A stretch of 64,000 nt of DNA from Hexactinellida sp. DTS-2022 (Eukaryota > Porifera > Hexactinellida): assembly GCA_028753945.1 (NCBI GenBank), contig JAPNXP010000003.1, forward strand, positions 5,518,001 through 5,582,000. Reading direction: 5' to 3'. The notes under the pieces are model-generated. The model saw only the letters and a program-made list of their open reading frames with translations. It did no database searches and had not been told where the DNA came from. A program made the translations under genes and the position numbers. Position 1 is the stretch's first letter. Each line of letters starts with the position of its first letter. Shown piece after piece: positions 32,601 through 44,104 of the stretch.

Positions 32601-35600
32601 TTAGGCCGTTATAACATAACTTTCCTGTATGAAACACTGACTACAGTACACTATGGCATTAGGCCGTTATAACATAACTATCCTGTATGAAACACCGACT
32701 ACAGTATACTATGGCATTAGGCCGTTATAACATAACTTTCCTGTATGAAACACCGACTACAGTACACTATGGCATTAGGCCGTTATAACATAACTTTCCT
32801 GTATGAAACACTGACTACAGTATACTATGCCATTAGGCCGTTATAACATAACTTTCCTGTATGAAACACTGACTACAGTATACTATGGCATTAGGCCGTT
32901 ATAACATAACTTTCCTGTATGAAACACCGACTACAGTACACTATGGCATTAGGCCGTTATAACATAACTATCCTGTATGAAACACTGACTACAGTACACT
33001 ATGGCATTAGGCCGTTATAACATAACTTTCCTGTATGAAACACCGACTACAGTACACTATGGCATTAGGCCGTTATAACATAACTTTCCTGTATGAAACA
33101 CCGACTACAGTACACTATGGCATTAGGCCGTTATAACATAACTATCCTGTATGAAACACCGACTACAGTATACTATGGCATTAGGCCGTTATAACATAAC
33201 TATCCTGTATGAAACACCGACTACAGTATACTATGGCATTAGGCCGTTATAACATAACTTTCCTGTATGAAACACCGACTACAGTACACTATGGCATTAG
33301 GCCGTTATAACATAACTTTCCTGTATGAAACACCGACTACAGTACACTATGGCATTAGGCCGTTATAACATAACTTTCCTGTATGAAACACCGACTACAG
33401 TACACTATGGCATTAGGCCGTTATAACATAACTTTCCTGTATGAAACACCGACTACAGTACACTATGGCATTAGGCCGTTATAACATAACTTTCCTGTAT
33501 GAAACACTGACTACAGTACACTATGGCATTAGGCCGTTATAACATAACTTTCCTGTATGAAACACTGACTACAGTATACTATGGCATTAGGCCGTTATAA
33601 CATAACTTTCCTGTATGAAACACTGACTACAGTACACTATGGCATTAGGCCGTTATAACATAACTTTCCTGTATGAAACACCGACTACAGTACACTATGC
33701 CATTAGGCCGTTATAACATAACTTTCCTGTATGAAACACTGACTACAGTACACTATGGCATTAGGCCGTTATAACATAACTTTCCTGTATGAAACACTGA
33801 CTACAGTATACTATGGCATTAGGCCGTTATAACATAACTTTCCTGTATGAAACACTGACTACAGTACACTATGGCATTAGGCCGTTATAACATAACTTTC
33901 CTGTATGAAACACCGACTACAGTATACTATGGCATTAGGCCGTTATAACATAACTTTCCTGTATGAAACACCGACTACAGTACACTATGGCATTAGGCCG
34001 TTATAACATAACTTTCCTGTATGAAACACCGACTACAGTACACTATGGCATTAGGCCGTTATAACATAACTTTCCTGTATGAAACACCGACTACAGTACA
34101 CTATGGCATTAGGCCGTTATAACATAACTTTCCTGTATGAAACACTGACTACAGTACACTATGGCATTAGGCCGTTATAACATAACTTTCCTGTATGAAA
34201 CACCGACTACAGTATACTATGGCATTAGGCCGTTATAACATAACTTTCCTGTATGAAACACTGACTACAGTACACTATGGCATTAGGCCGTTATAACATA
34301 ACTTTCCTGTATGAAACACCGACTACAGTACACTATGGCATTAGGCCGTTATAACATAACTTTCCTGTATGAAACACTGACTACAGTACACTATGGCATT
34401 AGGCCGTTATAACATAACTATCCTGTATGAAACACTGACTACAGTACACTATGGCATTAGGCCGTTATAACATAACTATCCTGTATGAAACACTGACTAC
34501 AGTACACTATGGCATTAGGCCGTTATAACATAACTTTCCTGTATGAAACACTGACTACAGTATACTATGGCATTAGGCCGTTATAACATAACTTTCCTGT
34601 ATGAAACACTGACTACAGTACACTATGGCATTAGGCCGTTATAACATAACTATCCTGTATGAAACACTGACTACAGTACACTATGGCATTAGGCCGTTAT
34701 AACATAACTTTCCTGTATGAAACACCGACTACAGTACACTATGGCATTAGGCCGTTATAACATAACTTTCCTGTATGAAACACTGACTACAGTATACTAT
34801 GGCATTAGGCCGTTATAACATAACTTTCCTGTATGAAACACTGACTACAGTACACTATGGCATTAGGCCGTTATAACATAACTATCCTGTATGAAACACT
34901 GACTACAGTACACTATGGCATTAGGCCGTTATAACATAACTTTCCTGTATGAAACACCGACTACAGTACACTATGGCATTAGGCCGTTATAACATAACTT
35001 TCCTGTATGAAACACCGACTACAGTACACTATGGCATTAGGCCGTTATAACATAACTTTCCTGTATGAAACACCGACTACAGTACACTATGGCATTAGGC
35101 CGTTATAACATAACTATCCTGTATGAAACACCGACTACAGTATACTATGGCATTAGGCCGTTATAACATAACTTTCCTGTATGAAACACCGACTACAGTA
35201 CACTATGGCATTAGGCCGTTATAACATAACTTTCCTGTATGAAACACCGACTACAGTACACTATGGCATTAGGCCGTTATAACATAACTATCCTGTATGA
35301 AACACCGACTACAGTATACTATGGCATTAGGCCGTTATAACATAACTATCCTGTATGAAACACCGACTACAGTATACTATGGCATTAGGCCGTTATAACA
35401 TAACTTTCCTGTATGAAACACCGACTACAGTACACTATGCCATTAGGCCGTTATAACATAACTTTCCTGTATGAAACACCGACTACAGTACACTATGGCA
35501 TTAGGCCGTTATAACATAACTATCCTGTATGAAACACCGACTACAGTATACTATGGCATTAGGCCGTTATAACATAACTTTCCTGTATGAAACACCGACT

Positions 35601-38600
35601 ACAGTACACTATGGCATTAGGCCGTTATAACATAACTTTCCTGTATGAAACACCGACTACAGTACACTACTGCATAAGTTGGTTATAACAGGTGTACCCT
35701 TGCAGGTAAGCTGAACGGTTTCTGCGCGATGTGTCAGTTCCAGAAGCACTACGCTCACAGCCAGCAGTTAAGCTCCGGTCCCATCCGTCCCAACGCCATT
35801 GTGCAGTTCCTAAGCAAAATAGCTCCCTCCTTCCACCTCGGCAGACAGGAGGACTCACACGAGTTTCTCAGATGCATAATAGACGCCATGCAGAGCAGCT
35901 GTCTCGCCAGTATATCCACCAAGTGAGTAGTGTGTCTTGTTAGATAGCTAGCTAGTTAGATAGATATATAGGTAGCAGGGTGTTATCCAGGCGTATTGGG
36001 CGCTCCTAAAGGAGCGTAATTTGGATGGATTCTAATGTAGGCGTACAAAAATCGTGTCTAGGCCTACAATATCGAGAGATGCTCCCATAGACTTAATACA
36101 AAATGTACAAACTAGGCGTACAAAATGAAAAATCAACGAGCTCAAACTAAATCTAGGCGCCCAGAAATTTTTGTCTGGATGTAAGCCTGCTAGCTAGTTA
36201 GCTAGTTAGCTAGTTAGTTAGTTAGCTAGATAGATAGTTAGCTAGTTAGTTAGCTAGTTAATTAGTTAGCTAGCTAGCTAGTTAGTTAGCTAGATAATTA
36301 GTTAGCTAGTTAGTTAGTTAGTTAGTTAGCTACTTAGTTAGCTACTTAGCTAGCTAGCTAGATAGTTAGCTAGTTAGTTAGTTAGCTAGTTAATTAGTTA
36401 GCTAGTTAGTTAGTTAGCTAGTTAATTAGTTAGCTAACTAACTAACTACTGTATTTCTCGGTCAATTATCCGATTGGGTCAACCAATTATCCTATTCGAG
36501 CAATCAACAATTATAGTGATATATTTGATATAATAGTGATAATGAATGCAGTTAATTAATATAGGATAAAGTGATTTATTGGAAATATATATTGGAATAA
36601 TGTAGCTGCTAGAGATTTTCAAGGCGTATTGCTCTCGGAACTGTTGCTGTCAATACATGGTAGAACGAATTCAGGCAAGTTGCTGGAGTAATTTGAGCCA
36701 AAGCATTTGGGCATAATTGCAATAGTTTATCTCTCCTTGCACTTACCATAGTTTGGCCCTCAATTGGTATAATTGGTCCTTGAGCGCTGAGAGTTCGTTT
36801 TATATAGGATAAGCCAAATCCACACCCGTCAACGTAACAGAATCTTGCTCCTATTTCATGCTGTTCTTGCAACCATAGAGCATGAGTTCTTCTACAATCT
36901 TTGTTTGCCGGTGAATTACGTACACTCGGAAGTAATTCAAGTTTTTTACTGTAATTAAGCATCCTTCAAGACACCGAGCGATCGTAGATATCGAAACAGT
37001 TATCCCTCGTTCGAGAATTAGTTTATTTCTCATCTCGCCAAGAGTGACATCGGGACGGGCTTCAATGGAAATTAAGAGAAGACTTATCGAATCCTCGTCC
37101 AACTTTTTTCCTCTTGGACCACCGCGAAGTTTGGTAGAATATTGTCTGGTGCTACAAATTCTGTAAGCGGTATCCTTCTTAACGCCAAACAATCTGGTCA
37201 TCTGTTTATAGGTTACTCCCGACTCGTGGGCACCGATAAGTCTTTGCCGTAATTCATTTGAAATTGCTCTCCCACCTCGTGAAATAGCAACTGTAGATGA
37301 TGTGGCAGAGTGTTGTCCTGCATCATATGAACTGGAAGCCATAATTTATTATTAATATTTGAATATTTAGGAATATATTTATTTCGTATTACTTTGTTTT
37401 ATACTAATCAACCCAGTATCCTAAATAGATAAACCAATGAAAATCAAAAGTTATTCCGATCGGATAATTGGTTGCCCGAATCGGATAATTGACCGAGAAA
37501 TACAGTAGTTAGCTAGCTAGTTAGTTTGCTGTATAACTACACATAACTACTGTCTCGCTAGTGTATCCACCAAGTGAGTGTAGTCTCTGTTAGCTAGCTA
37601 GCTAGTTAGCTAACTAACTATAACTACACAGGATATTGCCGGAGCAGAAGTGCACTACGGTTGTGCACCAGATATTCGGCGGGCAGGTCAGGAGCCAGGT
37701 CACCTGTTGCAACTGCAAAACTCGCTCCGACACCTTTGAGCCGATGCTGGATCTTTCCCTAAACATTAAGAACTGCGGCAGCCTGCTTGACGCCCTAAAA
37801 AGGGCCACTCTGCCGGACACTCTCGATGGGAACAATTCGTACTACTGCGAGAAGTGAGTGTCCTAGTTACCGGTATTGACAATAGGTATTTGCTAAGGTG
37901 CTAATTCATGAATTATTCGAGAATTACTCAAAATTTATTTTCACAATCTCGGAAGTGCCCTTAAATTTTTTGGAATAATTAGCTATGGTCTTATAATATT
38001 ACTTGCTAGCGCTGGTATTAAATGATCAATAATTTATTGTAAGCTCATTGAACAATCATAAATACCTAATAATTCTACCATTTTCAATAAATTAGTCAAC
38101 TCAAGGTATGTGTACGACTGTTGCTACCCTAGTTACCTGTATTAACATAAGGTATGTGTACAGGTGCAAGAAGAAAGGCCCCGCTCAGAAGATCCTCTCT
38201 ATCCATGTCCGCCGCGCATCCTAACCATTCACCTGAAGAGATTCTCGTTTGGGTCTCAGCTGGGAATTAAGCTGCAGACAAAAGTAGGATTTCCCTCCAA
38301 TCTCAACATTAGACTCTACATGACTGATAAACAGGTAGGATCATGGATAATAGCACTGGGAAATGGGAATACAGTAGACTCTATTAATAGGGACACCAGG
38401 GGACCGTCTTAATGTGTTCGTATTATACGGAGTCACTTGCATGCATTTGTATAGGTTAGGGTAGTTAAACTTTATACTCCTTAACAGATATAACACTAGC
38501 AACAATACAGTACAACATACAGTAGACTCTGTTATTAGGAACACCAGGGGACGGTAAAATTTGTAAAAATTTGTTCGAGAAATTTGTCTATGCAGGTTCT

Positions 38601-41600
38601 ACTATAACCGTTCATCCCTACTACTCCCTATAATCTGCTTAACTTCCGTATAATTATAACGCTGTATATATCACCCTAGGGCCCCCCGGTGCCCTACAGT
38701 CTGTACGCAGTGCTAATACACGCCGGTCTCACTTGCAGCTCAGGACACTACTACTGCCACGTAGTGGGGCCCAACGGGACCTGGTACAAGATGAATGATA
38801 CGAATGTGGGATCCATTAGTCTATCAATGGTACTCAACTCCGAGGCGTATATGCTGTTCTATAAACAGGAGGTTTGTTGTTGTTGTTGTTTGTTTGTTTG
38901 GTTTGTGGTTTGTTTGGTTTGTGGTTTGTTTGGTTGTTTGTTTGGTTGTTTGTTTGGTTGTTTGTTTGTTTGTTTGTTTGGTTGTTTGTTTGTTTGTTTG
39001 TTTGTTTGTTGTTTGGTTGGTTGGTTTGTTGTTGTTTGTTTGTTTGGTTGGCTTGGTGTTTGTTTGTTGTTGTTTGGTTGTTTGTTTGTTTGTTACTATT
39101 TATATTATTCTTTAGATAACACCACCACCTATTAAATCTAACCCATCTAATACACTAATTGTAGAAGGTATGGCATAGTTAGTTATTCAAATATTTATTT
39201 ATTTGTTTGTTTGTTTGTAGGTCTCGGAAATTCACAGCCTAGCCCCTTAGCTAGGAACACACAACAAAAAAATCCTCTCAATTCTAAGAATAACTTTCCC
39301 TGTCCCCAATCTTCCCAACTAACCCCTGTGTCGACCAATAAGATTTCGTTCTTCCAGGGCCTACAGGAATCTTCTCCCACCACAAATACGTTACAACTGC
39401 TAAAAGAGAAAAACCAAAACAATATTAGTCCAAATTCTAAAAATCCAAATTCTAAAAAAAAATCTAAAAATCAAACGTCGAATAAAGAGAATATAGAATC
39501 CGCCAATCAAACGCCTGCCTGCATAGCAACGACATTGTCCCAGAAGAATGAGACTATAAATAGCTACAAAGCTGGCACGAGCAAGCCGATTGCAGTCGTT
39601 ACACCGAAACAGCCCGAAACACCAAGGCGCACTCAAGCATTTCCAGCACAGCTGTCCACAAAAGCAACGCTTTCAAGTCCCCCACCAACCAACTCAAGGG
39701 GACCTTCCAAACCCCGAGTTTCTACAGGAACAAACGCAAACCGGAAGTAACACCTAGTCTGGATACGGACACTCTATTCGACAGAGTCACAGAGGCCAGG
39801 AAACGTAAGCCCACATTCCTGCAGCTGACTCTCTGCGAAACCGAGGATTCGGATGTGGAACTGACACCTAGTAAGAAGATGAAAATCGACAGAGGAGAGG
39901 AAAGCCCTTCCAACCAGAGGGTAAACAGAGTGTCACCTATTCCAAAGAACAACAACAACAACAACAAACAGGACAGACAAACAAACTCAAACCCATTGCA
40001 AATAGAAATTGTTAAGAGTACATTTAAACCCGACAATTCTAATCCTACCAAAGAGCCACAAATTAACAAAAGCTTTTCCATAACCAGAGTTAAAGGTGGC
40101 AAACCGACCGGTGTAATCACACCTCTAGACAACACCACTAGAGACAGCAAAATGGAACTAACACCTATGGATACTCAAGAAAGTGAGACTACAGCTGGCA
40201 AGATAGAATCCCGTATACCCGAGAAGGAGTGTAAGAGCAGTCACAAGTTTATACGCAAGTTATATCGGTGTACAGGAGTGACCAGGGATAAGTATATTGC
40301 TGAGGCGCTTAAGAGAGGAGTGTTCCTTTCTACTGGAGAGATAGAGAGAGAGCTGGGAGAGTATGCTGATAGTAGAAACTCCAAAAGTAGCAAATCTAAA
40401 CGGAAAACCAAAAAGAAGAGAGCTCCATCTCCTTCAGGTTAGAACCCTTTGTGCCCTGTTTTGTGGCGAAAAAAATATTTGTTAAGCCACCAAATTTTGC
40501 CTTTGGTGGCTTAATTAATCCACCCAGTGTATTATACAACCATTTGTAATTACGCTCCTAAACCTGGTCTGATCCAATTTTAATACGCCTAATTGACAAA
40601 TTAATTTTATGGTATAGGAGAATATTCCAAATTTTCGCGCTCCTAAATTCAAATTTTCCCAAAATCATGCTCCAAAGGAGCGTCTCGCGCTCCTGGATAA
40701 TTCCTTGAATCCACCAAAATTGTGGATTACAGTAGAACCTCGTTAATACGAACACCAACGGACGGTAAATTTTGTTCGCTTTATCCGGAGTTCGTATTAA
40801 CCGGAGTAATACCCATTGAATAGCCATTGTAGAGACCTGATTTTGTGGAACTGTTTGTTCGTCTTATCCGGAAATTCGTATTAACTATATTTGACTTTGT
40901 GTAGATAATATTTTTCGTTGCATTATTAGCTACAATCTGCTCGTAAAATTGATAAAAAGTGAGATGGTGGCTTAATTAGCCACCATCAAAATTTCATTTG
41001 TAGAGCACTGAAAATAATTCCATTTTGTCGAGTACCCATTGTGGCACGAATAGTGGCACAGAGTGGTTTAACACCTGACACAGTTCTGTTAAATATTCTC
41101 TAGAAACTGGGGACTCTTCCCATTTCAGTGTTTTCGACGTCACTTCGAGTCCCGAGCCTGGCAAGCCTACCCCAACTACCAAACTGCCTAATAGGAATTC
41201 TCACAATAAGAGCTCTCTCCACTCATCTACCGACAACAGACACCACTCACATAAGGGCAGTGGTGTGTCCCGTAGACAAACTAACTGTGATACCTCGGAT
41301 AACGGTAGTAGTTATTGATTGAGTTAGTTAGCTAGTTAGTTAGCTATTTATTTATTTATTTTTCTCTAGCTAAGTCCTGGAAGAAGGGTCAGCAATCTAC
41401 GCTTAACTTTATGAAATGCGACGAAAAGGAACAATCGGATATGGAGCTGGACTTGGAGCTAGATAAAGGGAGGGTGAGTATAATAGTATTAATAGCATAT
41501 ATTAGCTCCTAAGGAACTACTCATTATATATAGACCCAGTGTTCCAACTCCAATGATAGTTTGGTAAATCCCAAAGTTTCCTGGAAAATCTCCGACATAG

Positions 41601-41931
41601 CATGTTTTCCCTTCGATCTAATTTAACTAACATATTTCGATCTTTATCGTGTTTAAATGCAAATATATAGTAGACTCTGTTAATAGGAACACCAGGGGAC
41701 CGTCTTAATATGTTCGTATTATCCGGAATTACTTGTATGCATTTGTATAGGCTAGGGAAACATGATTATTGTTGTTGTTTGTGTTTAGGTCCTTAAGAAG
41801 GCATGATTATTGTTGTTGTTTGTGTTTATTGTTATTGTATTGTTTAGGTTCGCAAGAAGAGACGCAGACACCTGTCCCGGAAATCGCTCTCCTCTCAGTT
41901 TCAAGCTGAGCACGACAGAACTAACTGTTAG
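29662..41931 (+). CDS. USP36: USP36-type ubiquitin-specific protease, 12 exons, with two apparent single-base frameshifts
   Basis: Exons: 29662-29813, 30304-30395, 30523-30777, 35706-35922, 37632-37853, 38164-38334, 38680-38871, 39116-39167, 39221-40437, 41104-41304, 41370-41473, 41848-41931; about 986 aa once two missing bases are allowed for. The Cys box GLYNIGNTCFMN puts the catalytic Cys near 139. Next come QEDSHEFLRCIIDAMQ, the zinc-site cysteines CCNCKT and CEKCKKK, and the His box SSGHYYCHVV (His ~393) followed by WYKMND. The N-terminal SLLTEEIAFHPA also fits USP36. The long C-terminal part is Ser/Lys/Asn-rich and basic, as in nucleolar USP36, which deubiquitinates nucleolar and ribosome-biogenesis proteins. 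Frame breaks lie at 38206-38218 and somewhere in 39560-39720; each behaves like one lost base. Either assembly errors or a decaying allele. Confidence 0.88.
31231..35669. repeat. 58-bp satellite, about 76 copies
   Basis: Unit: TCCTGTATGAAACACYGACT + ACAGTAYACTATGSCATTAG + GCCGTTATAACATAACTW. Copies differ almost only at four dimorphic positions (Y, Y, S and W). The array occupies most of USP36 intron 3 (30778-35705). A diverged half-unit (ATAAGGCCGTTGTAACATAAC) lies just upstream at ~31137 and a diverged exit copy at 35670. No spacers, so not CRISPR. Confidence 0.97.
35990..36185. repeat. MITE, CGAGAGATGCTCCCATAGAC family
   Basis: Start GTTATCCAGGCG, end TTTTTGTCTGGATGTAA, core CGAGAGATGCTCCCATAGAC. 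Related copies: 52700-52830 and 62460-62600. Confidence 0.55.
36186..36446. repeat. (GTTAGCTA)n low-complexity array
   Basis: Irregular tetra/octanucleotide repeats of GTTAGCTA in USP36 intron 4; they continue on the far side of the transposon (37506-37625), which split the array. Confidence 0.9.
36449..37505 (-). mobile_element. Tc1/mariner (IS630)-type transposon, decayed
   Basis: 1057 bp flanked by TA. Inverted repeats of ~45 bp begin CTGTATTTCTCGGTCAATTA on each side, with an internal second copy of CCAATTATCC. Inserted into the GTTA array of USP36 intron 4, antisense to the host gene. It contains a broken transposase gene. Confidence 0.85.
36609..37342 (-). pseudogene. Transposase of the IS630/Tc1 superfamily, frameshifted and truncated
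   Basis: First part 37342-36851: paired-type helix-turn-helix (ELRQRLIGAHESGVTYKQMT, then FGVKKDTAYRI) and a second HTH (ISTIARCLEG). The reading frame switches at an A6 run near 36948. Second part, down to 36609: start of the DDE domain with CYVDGCGFGLSY, matching the first catalytic Asp region (usually VDExGF). The sequence ends before the second and third acidic residues, so it cannot be active. Confidence 0.75.
38372..38605. repeat. MITEs, CAGTAGACTCTRTTAATAGG family
   Basis: Two adjacent pogo/Tigger-like copies in USP36 intron 6 (38335-38679), each with ACACCAGGGGACCGTC or close variants. Confidence 0.65.
38873..39098. repeat. (GTTT)n tract
   Basis: Interrupted GTTT/GGTT repeats right after the donor of USP36 exon 7. 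They make the false Cys/Val/Leu/Phe-rich ORFs in this stretch. Confidence 0.95.
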
Positions 41932-42060
41932 AACTATTCTATTTGATATTTATATTGCAATCCATGCACTAACACACAGGTATTGGCAGATAGCAACCTC
42001 TGTGTGTCTATGGAATGTGGCACTACATACCTGCTATTCAGGAATGTTCCTTATAGAGAG

Positions 42061-42441
42061 CAGTGTTCCCCCTAAGCCTTTTGACCGGCCGGCTGGCCGG
42101 TCAAAACGCCAATTTAATCACCCAGCGGCCGGTCAAATAGACTCTGCAGCCGCTCAGGATGACTTCCAAAATGTATTTTCACCCCTCAAAATCGAAAGCA
42201 AGACCATTTACCGGGATGGGGGAATGGTTCTATTTAATTTGAAGGTTGCGTGTAGTATGTAAGCATAGTAAAAGCACGCCTTTTAGAGTTTTTACCTTGA
42301 GAGCGTCATATATTGTATTCATGTGTTAAAAAGTGTCGTATTCTCCAGCCGTTTATTGTCCTTTTTGAAATTTATCAGTCGATGAAAGCTGGCACGAGGC
42401 CGGTCGAATGAGACGCATAACTTGGCTTAGGGGGAACACTG
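42061..42441. mobile_element. hAT MITE with perfect 8-bp target duplication
   Basis: Ends CAGTGTTCCCCCTAAGCC and GGCTTAGGGGGAACACTG, flanked by ATAGAGAG at 42053-42060 and 42442-42449. 381 bp, 130 bp after the USP36 stop and so probably in its 3' UTR. Contains repeated GGCCGGTC motifs. Confidence 0.92.
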
Positions 42442-43238
42442 ATAGAGAGGTGTTGAGGTCTTGTATTCTGTTTCTCTGACGGTACAGTCGACTCCGCTTA
42501 ATAGAGCCTCCGGTTAATAGATTTCTCCGCTTAATCGGGTCATAGTAACCTGGTCTCTATTAAGCGGTTTCGACTGTTATACAAATACAGTAGAACCTCG
42601 TTAGTACGGTTAATACGAACACTATTTCAGTCCCCTTCAAAGCCTTTTCATTACATTGACATTAGTTAATACGTATTCCCTTTTTGACGGCCCCCTGGTG
42701 TTCGTACTAACGAGGGTCCCCTATACATTACTCTATAACCAGTGTTGTAATGTAAATCAAATATTTAAAATATTTGATTTGATTTGATTTGATATTATTT
42801 GAATCCTCAAATGATTTGATTTGAGAAAAATTAAATGATTTATTTACAGCCTGTATTATTAACCACATACCATTATTACCATACCCGTTGGCTAGCGACA
42901 TGGGACAGCCTAACACCTCTCTATCCAAAATGGGTAAGGACCTGGATTCGGCCCTCAAACTGGAGAGGCCCAATTCTCGCAGCTTACCACTCCCTCCAAC
43001 CCTCTGCTATGTTTCGTTTCAGCCCTAGTAATTACATTGATTTTGGCAACTCGGCGAGAACCATTAGAATCCACCAAAATATTATTTTCTGGATTTTTCA
43101 AAAAAAATTCAGGATGAATATGGCCCCGAAAATTAAGCGCTGGAGCGCTTATTCGAAGCAATACGGTAGATTTACCTCCCTCCGATCTATACAGTAAAAC
43201 CGCCAAAAGTGAACACCTTTCCCAGTATTGAGTATATA

Positions 43239-43361
43239 CCGGTGTAAACGTGTTTTGGGGACCCCAGTGTTTTGGGCCCCTGGGTTTTAAAACACTAGCG
43301 ATATAGGGACGGGGTTCCTAAAACGCTGGCGCTGGGCGTCCCCAATGTGCGCTTACACCGG
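43239..43361. repeat. GC-rich palindromic MITE, CCGGTGTAAGCGC family
   Basis: Ends CCGGTGTAAACGTG and TGCGCTTACACCGG, with the internal GGGACC / TTTTAAAACACTAGCGAT palindrome. Confidence 0.75.
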
Positions 43362-43448
43362 TTCATAGCATTCTAATATTAGAATGCTATGACCAGTTAT
43401 AATAACCATTTCCTGGATACAGATTATCCTATTCATTTATATTGGGTA

Positions 43449-43685
43449 CAGGCCTTCATCTGGGTGCGCGGCGCGCACCCAGGGGTGCGTGATTTAATGA
43501 AAAATGATGGAAGGGTGCGTGAAATTTGATATAATTTGGGTGCGCATTGCGCACCCAGAGTATTTTTAATACTAATTTTGGTCTTTTTTTTAGTAAATAG
43601 ACTATTTTTGAAAAATTTGGGTGCGCGATTGTAAAATCAACATCATCTAGGGTGCGGGGATCCCTTAGGTCCAGATGAAGGCCTG
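43449..43685. mobile_element. hAT-like MITE, CAGGCCTTCATCTGG ends
   Basis: Inverted ends CAGGCCTTCATCTGG and CCAGATGAAGGCCTG; the interior has repeated GGGTGCGC. No convincing target duplication. Confidence 0.7.
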
Positions 43686-44104
43686 AAATTTGGGTAAGAT
43701 GTTGGTTATAACTTATAACAGCATTTCTTTATTCGATACAATAATTATACGTATTATTCAATAATATTTTAGTAATTCCTTGGTAAAGAATAACTACCGC
43801 GAATCAGGGCCGGTTAGCAGTTATATAGAGGTCCCTGACTCCTTGATAAAAGTGGTCAGGCCATGACCGGGCCGCGAATGCTTAAATAATATGCATTTCA
43901 CCAGTTATTAGAACCAAGGGTGTTGTTTGATAACCGTCTGAGGCTACGGTCCCGATTCCTACTAGCAATTGCTCTATTATTTCAATGCTAAGCGAGCATT
44001 TAAATTTTGATCCTCTAATAACAAGTTCGCCTATTAGCAAGCAAATTTCGTGTGAAATGTGACTTGCTAATAAGCAACACTAGTGTATCTATTTTCGATT
44101 AGAA

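Larger units (their letters stand above)
41932..44104. other. Intergenic: four or more TE insertions between USP36 and the bS16m gene
   Basis: hAT MITE 42061-42441, CGCTTAATAGAG and CTCGTTAGTACG MITEs at 42483-42725, a TTTGATTTGATTT tract at 42762-42835, palindromic MITE 43239-43361, hAT MITE 43449-43685, and a TTCGCCTATTAGCAAGCAAA element at 43975-44090. A 42-codon ORF at 42900-43028 (MGQPNTSLSKMGKDLDSALK...) ends in a hAT-like TTTCAGCCCTA end; it may be an exon remnant, but no gene can be assembled around it. Confidence 0.5.

Noticed and set aside
31231-35669. Possible CRISPR array
   Set aside because: Direct tandem 58-bp units with no unique spacers, inside a eukaryotic intron and with no cas genes.
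38873-39135. Apparent membrane protein rich in Cys, Leu, Val and Phe
   Set aside because: Translation of a (GTTT)n tract in a USP36 intron.
39750-39855. An intron between 39722 and 39855 to explain the frame change
   Set aside because: No good donor/acceptor pair; the sequence upstream of 39722 is already protein-like in the second frame, so a one-base shift fits better.
41810-42262. 150-codon ORF around the end of USP36
   Set aside because: Wrong frame relative to the last USP36 exon; it runs into the hAT MITE.
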